From Prosapia bicincta (taxonomy: Eukaryota; Arthropoda; Insecta; Hemiptera; Cercopidae), in NCBI GenBank assembly GCA_036971475.1, contig JBAIZL010000058.1:1934001-1998000 (forward strand): DNA of 64,000 bases, read 5' to 3'. Numbering within the stretch: position 1 is the stretch's first letter; each line of letters opens with the position of its first letter. The notes under the pieces were generated by a model, which saw nothing but the letters and a program-made list of their open reading frames with translations, was not told the origin of the DNA and searched no databases. Of this stretch, positions 11,532 to 21,264 are shown one piece after another. Position numbers and translations under genes: made by a program.

Positions 11532-11732
11532 TAGGAATTTTTTTACTAGATAGGAGACTGACAGACTTACCTAGTGGCAATAGTCCAAAACTGCAATCTC
11601 TTAGAAATAAATAAATAAACACATATAAAGTGTGATGTTTTTATATGTGTCTATTTATTTATTTCCAAGAGATTGCAGTTTTGGACTATTGCCACTAGGT
11701 AAATCTGTCAGTCTCATTAACTAGTTAAAAAA

Positions 11733-11734
<2 letters not shown>
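11532..11734. repeat. Foldback: second PLE-1 terminal inverted repeat
   Basis: Arms 11532-11629 and 11640-11734 are complementary, with a ~10-bp centre. The arm sequence (TAGGAGACTGACAGACTTAC...AATAGTCCAAAACTGCAATC) is homologous to the foldback at 6238-6565 but has diverged and lacks the innermost hammerhead-like part. (TA)n follows at 11738-11794. Confidence 0.9.

Positions 11735-11737
<3 letters not shown>

Positions 11738-11794
<57 letters not shown>
11738..11794. repeat. (TA)n microsatellite
   Basis: TA tract separating the PLE-1 foldback from a minus-strand PLE-2 terminal fragment. Confidence 0.95.
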
Positions 11795-11796
<2 letters not shown>

Positions 11797-11797
<1 letters not shown>

Positions 11798-11960
11798 ATA
11801 TTTTACGTTATCCATTGTTTTTCCATTGCACTGACTTTATGAAGTTAATATATTACTATTGTAAGTAATTTTATCCACCATTAAGTGCAATGATTTTACC
11901 TTGTGTGATGAGGCGCCTTTCAGTCACTTGACCATTGTCGAATCACTGATTAATTTTTCG
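11797..11960 (-). mobile_element. PLE-2 terminal-repeat fragment, inverted
   Basis: The minus strand carries the complete terminal unit of PLE-2: the hammerhead-like motif (11904-11947), the AT-rich middle, and AATGGATAACG at the inner end. No coding part is attached. It ends at the (TA)n tract on its left. Confidence 0.85.
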
Positions 11961-12029
11961 AGAAAAAGAAAGGCGCCTAGGTTTGATGTCCTCAAAGACA
12001 TGAAGTGAGGTTTCATGTCCTCAAAAACA

Positions 12030-12301
12030 TGAAAATCTTGCCTGATGAATGTAGGCACTGCCCAGGGATACAGCTAGATCCCGATCATCTCTTCAACTGC
12101 CCGTCCATCATTGGAGCACTATTTAAAATTGATTTAAACTGTTCTAGGGAGACCCTTTAAACGGACAAAGCTGCAGATGTGGCCAGTGCTGTGCTTCACG
12201 CTTTTGGACCCGTGTAACTGTGCTCGCTCTACCTTTTTCTGAACACTATTTTTTCTTTATTGTTTTTATTGCACTTGTCACACGACAACAACAACAACAA
12301 C
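12030..12301 (+). mobile_element. Non-LTR retrotransposon 3' end
   Basis: The plus strand encodes 'CRHCPGIQLDPDHLFNCPSI', the Cys-His finger found at the end of many non-LTR ORF2 proteins. About 190 bp of 3' untranslated sequence follows, ending in an (ACA)n tail at 12284-12301. The copy is heavily 5'-truncated and sits between PLE pieces. It is a different family from the fragment at 7873-8210, as shown by a different tail unit. Confidence 0.75.
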
Positions 12302-12307
12302 ATTAAC

Positions 12308-12352
<45 letters not shown>
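12308..12352. repeat. (TA)n microsatellite
   Basis: TA tract bordering the truncated 5' end of PLE-1. Confidence 0.95.
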
Positions 12353-12355
<3 letters not shown>

Positions 12356-12369
12356 ATTGATTATATATT

Positions 12370-13488
12370 ATGATTCTTCCAGCAGATAAAGGTTCAACCA
12401 CTGTCATCATGAACAAAGAAGACTACATCAAAGAAGCAAATAAGCAACTGTCAGACATCACAACATACAAAATACTTACAGATAACCCTACTACAGAATT
12501 CAACAATTTACTCTCGGACCTACTCAAATATACAGCCCCTGAACAAAATATTTCGGAAACATCTTTAAAATTATTATATAATGAAAACCCCTCTACTCCT
12601 CAATTCCATATATTACCAAAGATCCACAAAAACATAATCCCTCCACCTGGTAGACCAATAATTGCTGGCTGCAGTTCAGTAACGGAAAGAATTTCAGCTT
12701 TCCTCGACTCACACCTTCAACCCTTAGTAAAGAACCTTCCATCACATATCCAGGACACCAATCACTTCATAGATCGACTCTCACAAATATCTGTACCTCT
12801 ACCCCCGGTAACTATTTTGGTCACCATAGATGTCACCTCTCTCTATACCAACATCCCTCATGCACATGGCCTATCTGCAATAGAGAATTTTCTAAACAAA
12901 CGCCCAGGCAAGCCTTCTCCCACTACACCTTTTCTTGTGAACCTGACCAGGTTCATCCTCAAGAAGAACAACTTTCAGTTTGAGGGAAGGAACTACCTTC
13001 AAATAAAGGGAACAGCAATGGGTACCAGAATGGCACCATCGTACGCAAATCTGTACATAGGATTGTTGGAAGAAAGTTTTCTAAAGACACAAACACACCA
13101 GCCATTATGTTGGTATAGATGTATAGATGACATCTTCCTAATTTGGACACAGGGTGCTTCAACACTTGAGGCATTTTTAGACAGCCTGACACAATTCTCC
13201 ACACTTCAATTTACCTGGGAGAAATCTACATCAGCCATCACCTTTTTGGATGTAGAGGTAACACTCCAGAATGGAAATATCAACACAGGAATTCACATCA
13301 AACCTACAAACCACCTACAATATCTCCATTTCGACTGCAACCACCCAATAAACATAAAACGATCCATTCCATACAGTCAAGCAATCAGGGGTAAGAGAAT
13401 CTGTTCGAATGATAGGGAATTGGAAGATTTTAATAGAAAGATATCAACAGCCTTCCAGAGAAGAGGATACCCAAAAAAAACTCATTGA
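12370..13488 (+). pseudogene. PLE-1 reverse transcriptase
   Basis: The 372-residue frame begins with 'MILPADKGSTTVIMNKEDYI', the PLE N-terminal RT signature. It then shows 'FHILPKIHK', 'TIDVTSLYTNIP' (motif A, catalytic Asp), 'QIKGTAMGTRMAPSYANLYI' (motif B) and 'YRCIDDIFLIW' (motif C, the Asp-Asp pair kept, with Cys where an aromatic or similar residue precedes in many relatives). 'ITFLDVEVTL' follows. The enzyme would copy its RNA at nicked or telomere-like 3' ends. The frame ends at an A8 run (13473-13480); a one-base shift there leads into the endonuclease frame, so the original protein was probably one RT-endonuclease polypeptide. The true start is lost by truncation. Confidence 0.9.
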
Positions 13489-14140
13489 AAACCAAATTCA
13501 TTCAGCACAATCCTCGGTTCACCATAAACCACAAACAGAACAAAATAAACTGTCTTTAATAACAGACTACCATCCTGGTCTACATAAACTCAACAAGATA
13601 TTGAGAGATGGCTTCAAAATTCTTCAAGCTTCCGTCCACACCAAAAATCTTTTCACCGATCCACCGCAAATTTGGCACAAGCAACCTCCCAACTTGAAAA
13701 ACATCCTAGTACATCCTAAACTACCAGACCCTGATGCAGAGAAACCCCACAAACTTCCTCATGGCTCCATCCCATGTAATAGACCTAGATGCAAGACGTG
13801 TCCAATACACCCCTCAGCAAATTGTTTCAACAGCCAAACAACAAAAATGGTCTTCAAAATACAGGGTCATCATAATTGTACATCGAAAAATGTCATATAC
13901 CAGCTACAATGTAAACTTTGCTCAGCACAGTACATAGGCCTGACCACGGATGGTCTGAATATCAGAATGAATGGCCTCAGACATGATGTTAAAATTATGA
14001 ATATGGATAGACCAACAGCTCAACATGCTGCGAGTCACAACATCACAACTTTTGACTGCTATACCACAAAAATAATTAAATCACTCCCCCCTGATTGCAA
14101 TCCCTCAGAACTGAGAAGGTGGGAACTATCAGTTCACTTT
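13481..14140 (+). pseudogene. PLE-1 connector and GIY-YIG endonuclease
   Basis: This frame, one base off the RT, continues the thumb/connector and then a Cys-rich segment ('CNRPRCKTCPIHPSANCFNS'). The GIY-YIG nuclease follows, with 'VIYQLQCKLCSAQYIGLTT' and 'NIRMNGLRHDV'. The GIY position reads V-I-Y and the catalytic Arg of the second motif is present. The CxxC upstream of YIG matches the zinc-coordinating linker seen in PLE nucleases. This domain would make the nick that primes reverse transcription. The C-terminus is replaced by a poly-T run and unrelated residues. Confidence 0.85.
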
Positions 14141-14345
14141 TTTTTTTTTTTTTTTTTTCCCCGAAATAGCCTTATCTCTTTTTCCCTGACAGACTTATAT
14201 AAACTATAATCACTCATATGTTCATGGAAACAATATATATATATCTTTAATCTGTGCATCTGTGACATCTGATTTCTACTCTACACAATCTGTGATTACA
14301 ATTATTTTATTTCATTCTCTCATATTTCTTTTTGTGTTTTCTCTT

Positions 14346-14382
14346 CGATTGACAAAGACCACTGTGTGGTTGAAATATATCA
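14346..14382 (+). ncRNA. Hammerhead-like segment in the PLE-1 3' region
   Basis: The order TTGACAAA - GACCAC tgt GTGGTT - GAAATAT mirrors the hammerhead order CTGANGA - stem II - GAAA. Flanking CTCTT (14341-14345) and AAGAG (14389-14393) could form stem I. Two core bases (C3 and G8) differ from consensus, so activity is doubtful. Confidence 0.4.
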
Positions 14383-14504
14383 TTGTTTAAGAGCTTCTAT
14401 GTGTTTCTATTTCAAGACTACAGAGTGGACTCTTACCAAGGTAAGTCTGTCAGTCTCCTAGTCCAAAAAATCTAAATAATCTTTACCAACCAAAACTAAC
14501 CTAA

Positions 14505-14508
<4 letters not shown>

Positions 14509-14562
<54 letters not shown>
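14509..14562. repeat. (TA)n microsatellite
   Basis: TA tract between the PLE-1 3' end and the PLE-2 palindrome. Confidence 0.95.
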
Positions 14563-14566
<4 letters not shown>

Positions 14567-14765
14567 GTTAATATATTACTATTTTTGAGTAATTTTATCC
14601 ACCATTAAGTGCAATAATTTTACCTTGAGTGATGAGGCACCTTTCGGTCTTTGACCATTGTTTGACAATGGTCAAAGACCGAAAGGTGCCTCATCACTCA
14701 AGGTAAAATTATTGCACTTAATGGTGGATAAAATTACTCAAAAATAGTAATATATTAACTTCATA
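14561..14765. repeat. PLE-2 terminal repeat as a 205-bp palindrome
   Basis: Two copies of the PLE-2 terminal region meet head to head at 14663 with only five unpaired bases. The left arm runs from GAAGTTAATATATTACTA to GACCATTG and the right arm is its exact complement. It continues rightwards (14766-14810) with the rest of one plus-strand terminal unit and then (TA)n. Confidence 0.95.
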
Positions 14766-14836
14766 AAGTCAGTGCAACGGAAAAACAATGGATAATGTTA
14801 AATATCAAGAATATATATATATATATATATATATAT

Positions 14837-16180
14837 GAAGTTAATATATTACTATTGTAAGTAATTTTATCCACCATTAAGTGCAATAATTTTACCTTGA
14901 GTGATGAGGCACCTTTATGTCAATTGATCATTGTCGAATCACTGATGTTTTTCTGTTGTAGATGTTCGGTCTGTGAAGTTGGTGTTTGTTGACGTTACGC
15001 GCACTTTTTCTTGATCTGTGTGTATGATGTTTCTATATAGTGTGTCTTCTGTATATGTTGTTTGTAGATTCATTAAATTGTTGTGTATGTTTTTATAAAT
15101 GTGGTATTTTTCTAGTGAGTTTAGTTCTATTGGGTTGTTATTTATTTCAAGTATGGTTAGGTTATTTTCGTAATTTGTTATTTCGTGTTTATGGGATATT
15201 AGGTGTGCTGCAACATTTGATACTTTAGAATTTTTGTTTTTGAATGCTCTATAATGTTCTTCTAATCTTATTTTAAATGTTCTGGTTGTTTTTCCTATGT
15301 AAAAAGCGTTACAGTTGTTGCATGTGATTTTGTAAATTCCTGATAGGTTATGTTTTTCTGAATTTGTTTTGTGGTTTGTGTTATTAAGATATTTTATTAT
15401 TTTGTTGTTTGGTTTGTAAGTTGGAGTGTAGTATTCTTTGTTGTATATATTTGTTATTTTTTCTATTTTGTTATTGGTGTATTTATATTTTAGGTAGATT
15501 TTTTTATTTTCATTATTTTCGTGTTCCGGTTGTAGTGTTGTGTTGAGGTTAGGTTTTTTGTGAATTTATTGTATATATTTTTTATAATGTGTTTGTTGTA
15601 TCCATTTTCTATTGCTATTTTTGTAATGTTATCTAATTCTTCATTTAATTTTTGTTTGTTATCCTGTGTGTATTTTATTGCTTTATTTATCATGTTACTG
15701 TAAGTGTTAATTTTGTGTGTCCAGGGGTGGTTAGATTTGTAGTGTATTGTGGTGTTGTTGGAAGTAGGTTTCCTGTATACTGTAGTTTCTATTTTATTAT
15801 CATTTATATTTAAAGTGATGTCGAGGAAGTTGATTGTTCTATTTGTTTCTGTTTCAAAGGTGAATTGTTTGTTTTCGTTGTATGTATTTAGTTTGTTTAA
15901 TATTATGATGTGTTTGTTGTGAATGGTAGGTTGGTATATTACAAGTATATCGTCTACATACCTTGTCCATAGTGAGATATTGTGTGTGTTTATTATAGGT
16001 TTAATTATTATTTGTTCAAAGTGTTGTAAATATATTTCTGACATGACAGATGATATGGGTGAACCCATGTGGAGTCCTGTTGTTTGCTTATAATATTTAT
16101 TGTTAAATTGGAAGTAATTTTGGTTACATATGTGTTTGGTTAGCATAATGATACTATCTATTATGTTTCTTTTTTCGTTA
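14837..16180 (-). mobile_element. PLE-2 partial copy (RT C-terminus to terminal repeat)
   Basis: A minus-strand copy equal to about 18435-19800 of the near-complete PLE-2. It is joined head to head at about 16180 with a plus-strand copy. Its terminal repeat (14837-14945) includes the hammerhead-like motif on the minus strand (14900-14943), with altered stem II bases. Confidence 0.9.
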
Positions 16181-16197
16181 TGACCACCCCTGGACAC
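15490..16197 (-). pseudogene. PLE-2 reverse transcriptase C-terminal half (minus copy)
   Basis: The frame reads 'NKYYKQTTGLHMGSPISSVM' (motif B; the near-complete copy has Pro where His is here) and 'LWTRYVDDILVIYQP' (motif C with YVDD). 'INFLDITLNINDNKIETTVY' and the thumb follow. Its first few residues come from the head-to-head junction and are not PLE. The frame stops near 15490 because an A6 run replaces the A7 run of the readable copy at 16221-16976. The GIY-YIG domain continues in another frame to about 14946. Confidence 0.85.
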
Positions 16198-16976
16198 ACA
16201 AAATTAACACTTACAGTAACATGATAAATAAAGCAATAAAATACACACAGGATAACAAACAAAAATTAAATGAAGAATTAGATAACATTACAAAAATAGC
16301 AATAGAAAATGGGTACAACAAACATATTATAAAAAATATATACAATAAATTTTCAAAAAAACCTAACCTCAACACAACACTACAACCGGAACACGAAAAT
16401 AATGAAAATGAAAAAATCTACCTAAAATATAAATACACCAATAACAAAATAGAAAAAATAACAAATATATACAACAAAGAATACTACACTCCAACTTACA
16501 AACCAAACAACAAAATAATAAAATATCTTAATAACACAAACCACAAAACAAATTCAGAAAAACATAACCTATCAGGAATTTACAAAATCACATGCAACAA
16601 CTGTAACGCTTTTTACATAGGAAAAACAACCAGAACATTTAAAATAAGATTTGAAGAACATTATAGAGCATTCAAAAACAAAATTTCTAAAGTATCAAAT
16701 GTTGCAGCACACCTAATATCCCATAAACACGAAATAACAAATTACGAAAATAACCTAACCATACTTGAAATAAATAACAACCCAATAGAACTAAACTCAC
16801 TAGAAAAATACCACATTTATAAAAACATACACAACAATTTAATGAATCTACAAACAACATATACAGAAGACATACTATATAGAAACATCATACACACAGA
16901 TCAAGAAAAAGTGCGTGTAACGTCAACAAACACCAATTTCACAGACCGAACATCTACAACAGAAAAACATCAGTGA
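16181..16976 (+). CDS. PLE-2 RT thumb + GIY-YIG endonuclease, open fragment
   Basis: From M at 16221 an uninterrupted 251-residue frame covers the RT thumb ('NMINKAIKYTQDNKQKLNEE'), a linker and a full GIY-YIG nuclease. The nuclease has 'GIYKITCNNCNAFYIGKTTR' (GIY, CxxC, YIG), 'FKIRFEEHYRAF' with the catalytic Arg, and 'SNVAAHLISHKHEITNYE'. The C-terminal block 'NSLEKYHIYKNIHNNLMNLQ' holds the conserved Leu-Glu. The stop TGA at 16974-16976 overlaps the hammerhead-like element. The fragment lacks the polymerase core, so it cannot act alone. It shows that the RT and endonuclease were one polypeptide, since it carries the A7 run that the near-complete copy has lost one base from. Confidence 0.85.
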
Positions 16977-17015
16977 TTCGACAATGGTCAATTGACCGAA
17001 AGGTGCCTCATCACT
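16972..17015 (+). ncRNA. Hammerhead-like motif in PLE-2 terminal repeat (copy 1)
   Basis: AGTGAT and ATCACT pair as stem I, GGTC-aatt-GACC as stem II, and AGG-tg-CCT as a very short stem III with C before stem I's 3' strand. The single strands are TCGACAAT and GAA. Topology, order and the GAA/H17 positions fit a hammerhead with minimal stem III, as known in PLEs. The box TCGACAA departs from CTGANGA at three of the six fixed positions. It begins at the stop codon of the endonuclease frame. Confidence 0.5.
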
Positions 17016-17103
17016 CAAGGTAAAATTATTGCATTTAATGGTGGATAAAATTACTTACAATAGTAATATATTAACTTCATAAAGTCAGTGCAACGGAAAA
17101 ACA

Positions 17104-18290
17104 ATGGATAACGTTAAATATCAAGAATTTAATACCTACCAAGGTAAACAACTGTACCGTAAATATCTTAACCTAAAAATCAAACTCCAGAATTGCATCA
17201 ACAAAATACAGTTTAATAAAAAATGCTTAACACTTAATATAACACCAAAATACGCTAAATTACACATAAAAAATAAACAAAACACTATTATCAATAAAGC
17301 AACAAAAATAGCAGAATCACACATAATTAAACAATACATTAAATCTGCCTACCATAAAAAAAGCCAAATCAATTTACAACTATACACAACCAATTTGGAA
17401 ATAATGAAAACTTTTGATACTCTCACACCTATTATTCACGAAAAAACACAACAAATTATAATAAAACATAAAACAAACACTATAAACAGACAAAACAGAA
17501 AAATCGAAAATTTATCAAAACAACATAACCTAAAAAATAGCCTAGAACCAATCCACACTTCAAAACAACAACATAATCTAAAAAATAGCCTAAAACCAAC
17601 CCACACCTCTAACAACAATAAATTCATAAACTTAACTAAAACACAATTTACTGAAAAAGAAAAAATAATAATAACAAATTCCTTCAAATATAACCTACCT
17701 AACTTCAACAAAAAACAAATAATAAAAAACCTAATAGTTGACACAGAATCTAACATCCACAAAATTACCCACCAAAATACTGAACACCTAAGAAACAATA
17801 TTAATAATAAAATTAACCTAATAAAAACGGAAAAAAACAAAAAAACGGAACAATATATTAATAAAAAAGAAATTATAAAACTCAGAGAAAAACTAGAAAA
17901 CAACGACTACTTAATATTAAAATCAGATAAAACAAATACACCAGTAATAATAGAAAATACCAAATATATCGATTCAATGACTAACTACATAAATGAAAAT
18001 AAATACGAACAAATCCCAGACCCAACTAGCAAATACCTTATTACAATAAAAAACTTAATAGTCACTCACCGAAACACCCTAAACTATAACAATAAATTAA
18101 AATACCACACAAGACTATACCCATTCAAACCATGCGCACCAATATTATCAGGGATACCTAAAATCCACAAACCCAACACACCATTTAGACCACTAATAAA
18201 TTTCACAACAGCACCATCTTACATAATCGCAAAAATTCTAGACAAAATCATAAGATTAAAATACATATCAACAACACATACAATATAAAA
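17104..18290 (+). pseudogene. PLE-2 N-terminal region and RT first half
   Basis: A 394-residue frame starting at ATG 17104 inside the terminal repeat. The first ~250 residues are Lys/Asn-rich and contain two near-tandem segments (about residues 140-175, 'HNLKNSLEPIHTS' and 'HNLKNSLKPTHTS'). The RT then begins: 'LILKSDKTNTPVIIENTKYI' (PLE RT block 1, DK kept), 'PILSGIPKIHKPNTPFRPLI' and 'APSYIIAKILDKI'. It ends at 18286-18288 after a one-base shift around 18265-18285; the next frame carries on with 'NGYELINKIKT' and the motif A region. As a unit this would be the element's polymerase. Confidence 0.9.
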
Positions 18291-19124
18291 AATGGATACG
18301 AATTAATTAATAAAATAAAAACGATAAAAACAAACAACAACACAAAAATAATAAGTTATGACATAACTAACATGTACCCTAGTATCCCAATAGAAGAAAC
18401 CATAGAAATAATAAAAAACAAACTGATACACAATAACGAAAAAAGAAACATAATAGATAGTATCATTACGCTAACCAAACACATATGTAACCAAAATTAC
18501 TTCCAATTTAACAATAAATATTATAAACAAACAACAGGACTCCCCATGGGTTCACCCATATCATCTGTCATGTCAGAAATATATTTACAACACTTTGAAC
18601 AAATAATAATTAAACCTATAATAAACACACACAATATCTCACTATGGACAAGGTATGTAGACGATATACTTGTAATATACCAACCTATCATTCACAACGA
18701 ACACATCATAATATTAAACAAACTAAATACATACAACGAAAACATACAATTCACCGTTGAAACAGAAACAAATAGAACAATCAACTTCCTCGACATCACT
18801 TTAAATATAAATGATAATAAAATAGAAACTACAGTATACAGGAAACCTACTTCCAACAACACCACAATACACTACAAATCTAACCACCCCTGGACACACA
18901 AAATTAACACTTACAGTAACATGATAAATAAAGCAATAAAATACACACAGGATAACAAACAAAAATTAAATGAAGAATTAGATAACATTACAAAAATAGC
19001 AATAGAAAATGGATACAACAAACACATTATAAAAAATATATACAATAAATTCACAAAAAACCTAACCTCAACACAACACTACAACCGGAACACGAAAATA
19101 ATGAAAATAAAAAAATCTACCTAA
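18291..19124 (+). pseudogene. PLE-2 RT second half
   Basis: The frame continues with 'SYDITNMYPSIPIEETIEII' (motif A Asp), 'TTGLPMGSPISSVMSEIYLQ' (motif B) and 'LWTRYVDDILVIYQP' (motif C, YVDD). 'ETNRTINFLDITLNI' and the thumb 'TTVYRKPTSNNTTIHYKSNH' follow. All catalytic residues are present. It closes at a stop soon after an A6 run (about 19053-19058), where the open copy at 16221-16976 has A7. Confidence 0.9.
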
Positions 19125-19675
19125 AATATAAATACACCAATAACAAAATAGAAAAAATAACAAATATATACAACAAAGAATACTACACTCCAACTTACAA
19201 ACCAAACAACAAAATAATAAAATATCTTAATAACACAAACCACAAAACAAATTCAGAAAAACATAACCTATCAGGAATTTACAAAATCACATGCAACAAC
19301 TGTAACGCTTTTTACATAGGAAAAACAACCAGAACATTTAAAATAAGATTTGAAGAACATTATAGAGCATTCAAAAACAAAATTTCTAAAGTATCAAATG
19401 TTGCAGCACACCTAATATCCCATAAACACGAAATAACAAATTACGAAAATAACCTAACCATACTTGAAATAAATAACAACCCAATAGAACTAAACTCACT
19501 AGAAAAATACCACATTTATAAAAACATACACAACAATTTAATGAATCTACAAACAACATATACAGAAGACATACTATATAGAAACATCATACACACAGAT
19601 CAAGAAAAAGTGCGTGTAACGTCAACAAACACCAATTTCACAGACCGAACATCTACAACAGAAAAACATCAGTGA
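19060..19675 (+). pseudogene. PLE-2 GIY-YIG endonuclease
   Basis: One base out of frame from the RT, this part is almost identical to 16376-16976: GIY, CxxC, YIG, the Arg helix and the C-terminal Leu-Glu block are all intact. The stop TGA is at 19673-19675. Only the homopolymer shift separates it from the RT, so either the copy has recently died or a slip during reverse transcription caused it. Confidence 0.9.
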
Positions 19676-19714
19676 TTCGACAATGGTCAATTGACCGAAA
19701 GGTGCTTCATCACT
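19671..19714 (+). ncRNA. Hammerhead-like motif in PLE-2 terminal repeat (copy 2)
   Basis: Same fold as 16972-17015 but stem III reads AGG-tg-CTT, changing a C-G pair to a wobble or mismatch. Confidence 0.45.
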
Positions 19715-19823
19715 CAAGGTAAAATTATTGCACTTAATGGTGGATAAAATTACTTACAATAGTAATATATTAACTTCATAAAGTCAGTGCAACGGAAAAA
19801 CAATGGATAACGTTAAATATCAA

Positions 19824-19825
<2 letters not shown>

Positions 19826-19886
<61 letters not shown>
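19826..19886. repeat. (TA)n microsatellite
   Basis: TA tract at the 3' end of PLE-2. Confidence 0.95.
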
Positions 19887-19889
<3 letters not shown>

Positions 19890-20039
19890 TTATATCAGAG
19901 GATAGTTTGTAATGTAGGCTACCTAATTAGTACTTTGAATGTACTTTTTTGTGAAACTTATGCTTGTCAGAGCTTTACCTTTATGTAGTGTACTACTGGT
20001 GTTATTACTTACATTTTCTTGGCTCTGAAGAATTGCAAT

Positions 20040-20400
20040 TTTGGGATTGGGCTTTAATTATTTTTGTATTATAAGAGTCCTTGAACGACATAATGTTGTG
20101 ACTAGCAGATATTGAGCTGTTGGCCTATTTCTATTCATGGTTCTAATGTCATGTATGTGGCCATTCATTCTGATGTTTAGACCAGATGTGGTTAGCCCAG
20201 TGTACTGTGTGGAGCAAAATTTAGATTGCAGCTAGTGTGTGACATGTTTTGATGTACAAATATGATAATCCTGAATCTTGAAGCATGTTGACTATTGAAA
20301 CTATTTGTTTTGAGGAGTATTGGACATACTTACATTTAGGTTGATTGCATGGAATGTGAGCCAATTATAGTCGTATCAATTATCAATTTTAACTTTTGTA
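20040..20400 (-). mobile_element. PLE-1-related endonuclease scrap
   Basis: The minus strand from about 20280 to 20160 reads very close to 13870-13975 of PLE-1 (for example GAATGAATGG and GTGTACATC-type blocks around the CxxC-YIG region, and the TCTGGTCTAAACATCAGAAT stretch). Surrounding bases are degenerate. No frame is open. Confidence 0.7.
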
Positions 20401-21264
20401 ATATGACTAGCTGAATCATGACGACTTATTCACTAATATATGGCTAATAGATGTTTATTGGCTGTATCTTTATTGTCAACTAAATTGTTTTTATTTTTAT
20501 CATTGTATTTAGGTTTATGTTTATCATATTCAAGAATTAGTTATATTGTAAATAGTTATTTACCTAATAAAATGAATAGTTAAGCTAAGTCGGAATTGCA
20601 TTGTTTTAAATAAATTAGAAACATAGTTAATTATGGTTCATTGTAATGCTATTCTAATTGATGAAAAATATTTATAATTTTGCCATTTTCTGCAGAAATG
20701 ATAAGTTCTTTGGAATTCCAATGTGAGAGCATTTAACAAACAATTGACCAGATGAGAAACATGTGTTGTCTCTAGATTCCACCTATAATATTGATTAACC
20801 TTGGACTTTATTTATTGTATTAGCTAATACTCAAGAAATCTGGAATTGCAATTGCTTAAATGTAATTGCTGAATTTGTAGATACCACTGGAATACTTGCT
20901 AATAAATCATGTTCATCTTTACACTTTCCAGAGTTAATTGTTGCTTCAATTATGCTGTGTATAATTGTTTTTACAACCAAATGTGAACGATTACAAACCC
21001 ATGATGGGTTCAAGTTACATAATAATATAATTGTTAAATCCAATGAATTAAAAACTCTGCTGGATACTCAATACTTTCACTCTCATACAACAACTATATC
21101 AATAGATTTGAATGTAAATAATTCTAACATATTGAATTATATAAATATCTTCAACATCAGTATTTTATTGTTGGTAAAATGGCTCTTTGACTTAGCCATT
21201 GATGATTTAAATAACGATTTGTAAATCTGTAATGGTAAGGTCTAGAAAGTTTATTTTATTGTTT
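20401..21264. other. Intron sequence without a recognised element
   Basis: AT-rich intron DNA of the coiled-coil gene. Short overlapping frames at 20831-21224 have no recognisable motif on either strand. Confidence 0.5.

Larger units (their letters stand above)
12362..14500 (+). mobile_element. Penelope-like element family 1 (PLE-1), 5'-truncated
   Basis: A Penelope-like retroelement starting abruptly in the first reverse-transcriptase block after (TA)n. It runs through the RT, a GIY-YIG endonuclease and a 3' region that ends GGTAAGTCTGTCAGTCTCCT at about 14440-14460, followed by another (TA)n tract. The terminal sequence also forms the foldbacks at 6238-6565 and 11532-11734. A hammerhead-like segment (14346-14382) lies upstream of the terminus. 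A 21-T run at 14138-14158 interrupts the end of the coding region. Confidence 0.85.
16972..19828 (+). mobile_element. PLE-2, near-complete Penelope-like element with two terminal repeats
   Basis: A unit consisting of a terminal repeat (16972-17127), an RT-endonuclease coding region (17104-19675) and a second terminal repeat (19671-19828). The two repeats are almost identical, with only about two substitutions noticed (GCCTCATC/GCTTCATC and GCATTTAA/GCACTTAA). Each repeat includes the first codons (ATGGATAACG), so the coding start lies inside the repeat, as in tandem PLE arrangements. Two frameshifts (near 18270 and 19050) disable the frame. The base composition is extremely A-rich on the coding strand. 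Confidence 0.9.

Noticed and set aside
15040..15228. Hydrophobic 62-codon plus-strand frame, repeated on other strands at 31255 and 31834
   Set aside because: Antisense of the PLE-2 GIY-YIG domain in each case.
17436..17903. 155-codon hydrophobic frame on the minus strand, resembling a membrane protein
   Set aside because: It is the complement of the A-rich Lys/Asn coding strand of PLE-2; AAA/AAT codons give Phe/Ile/Leu on the other strand.
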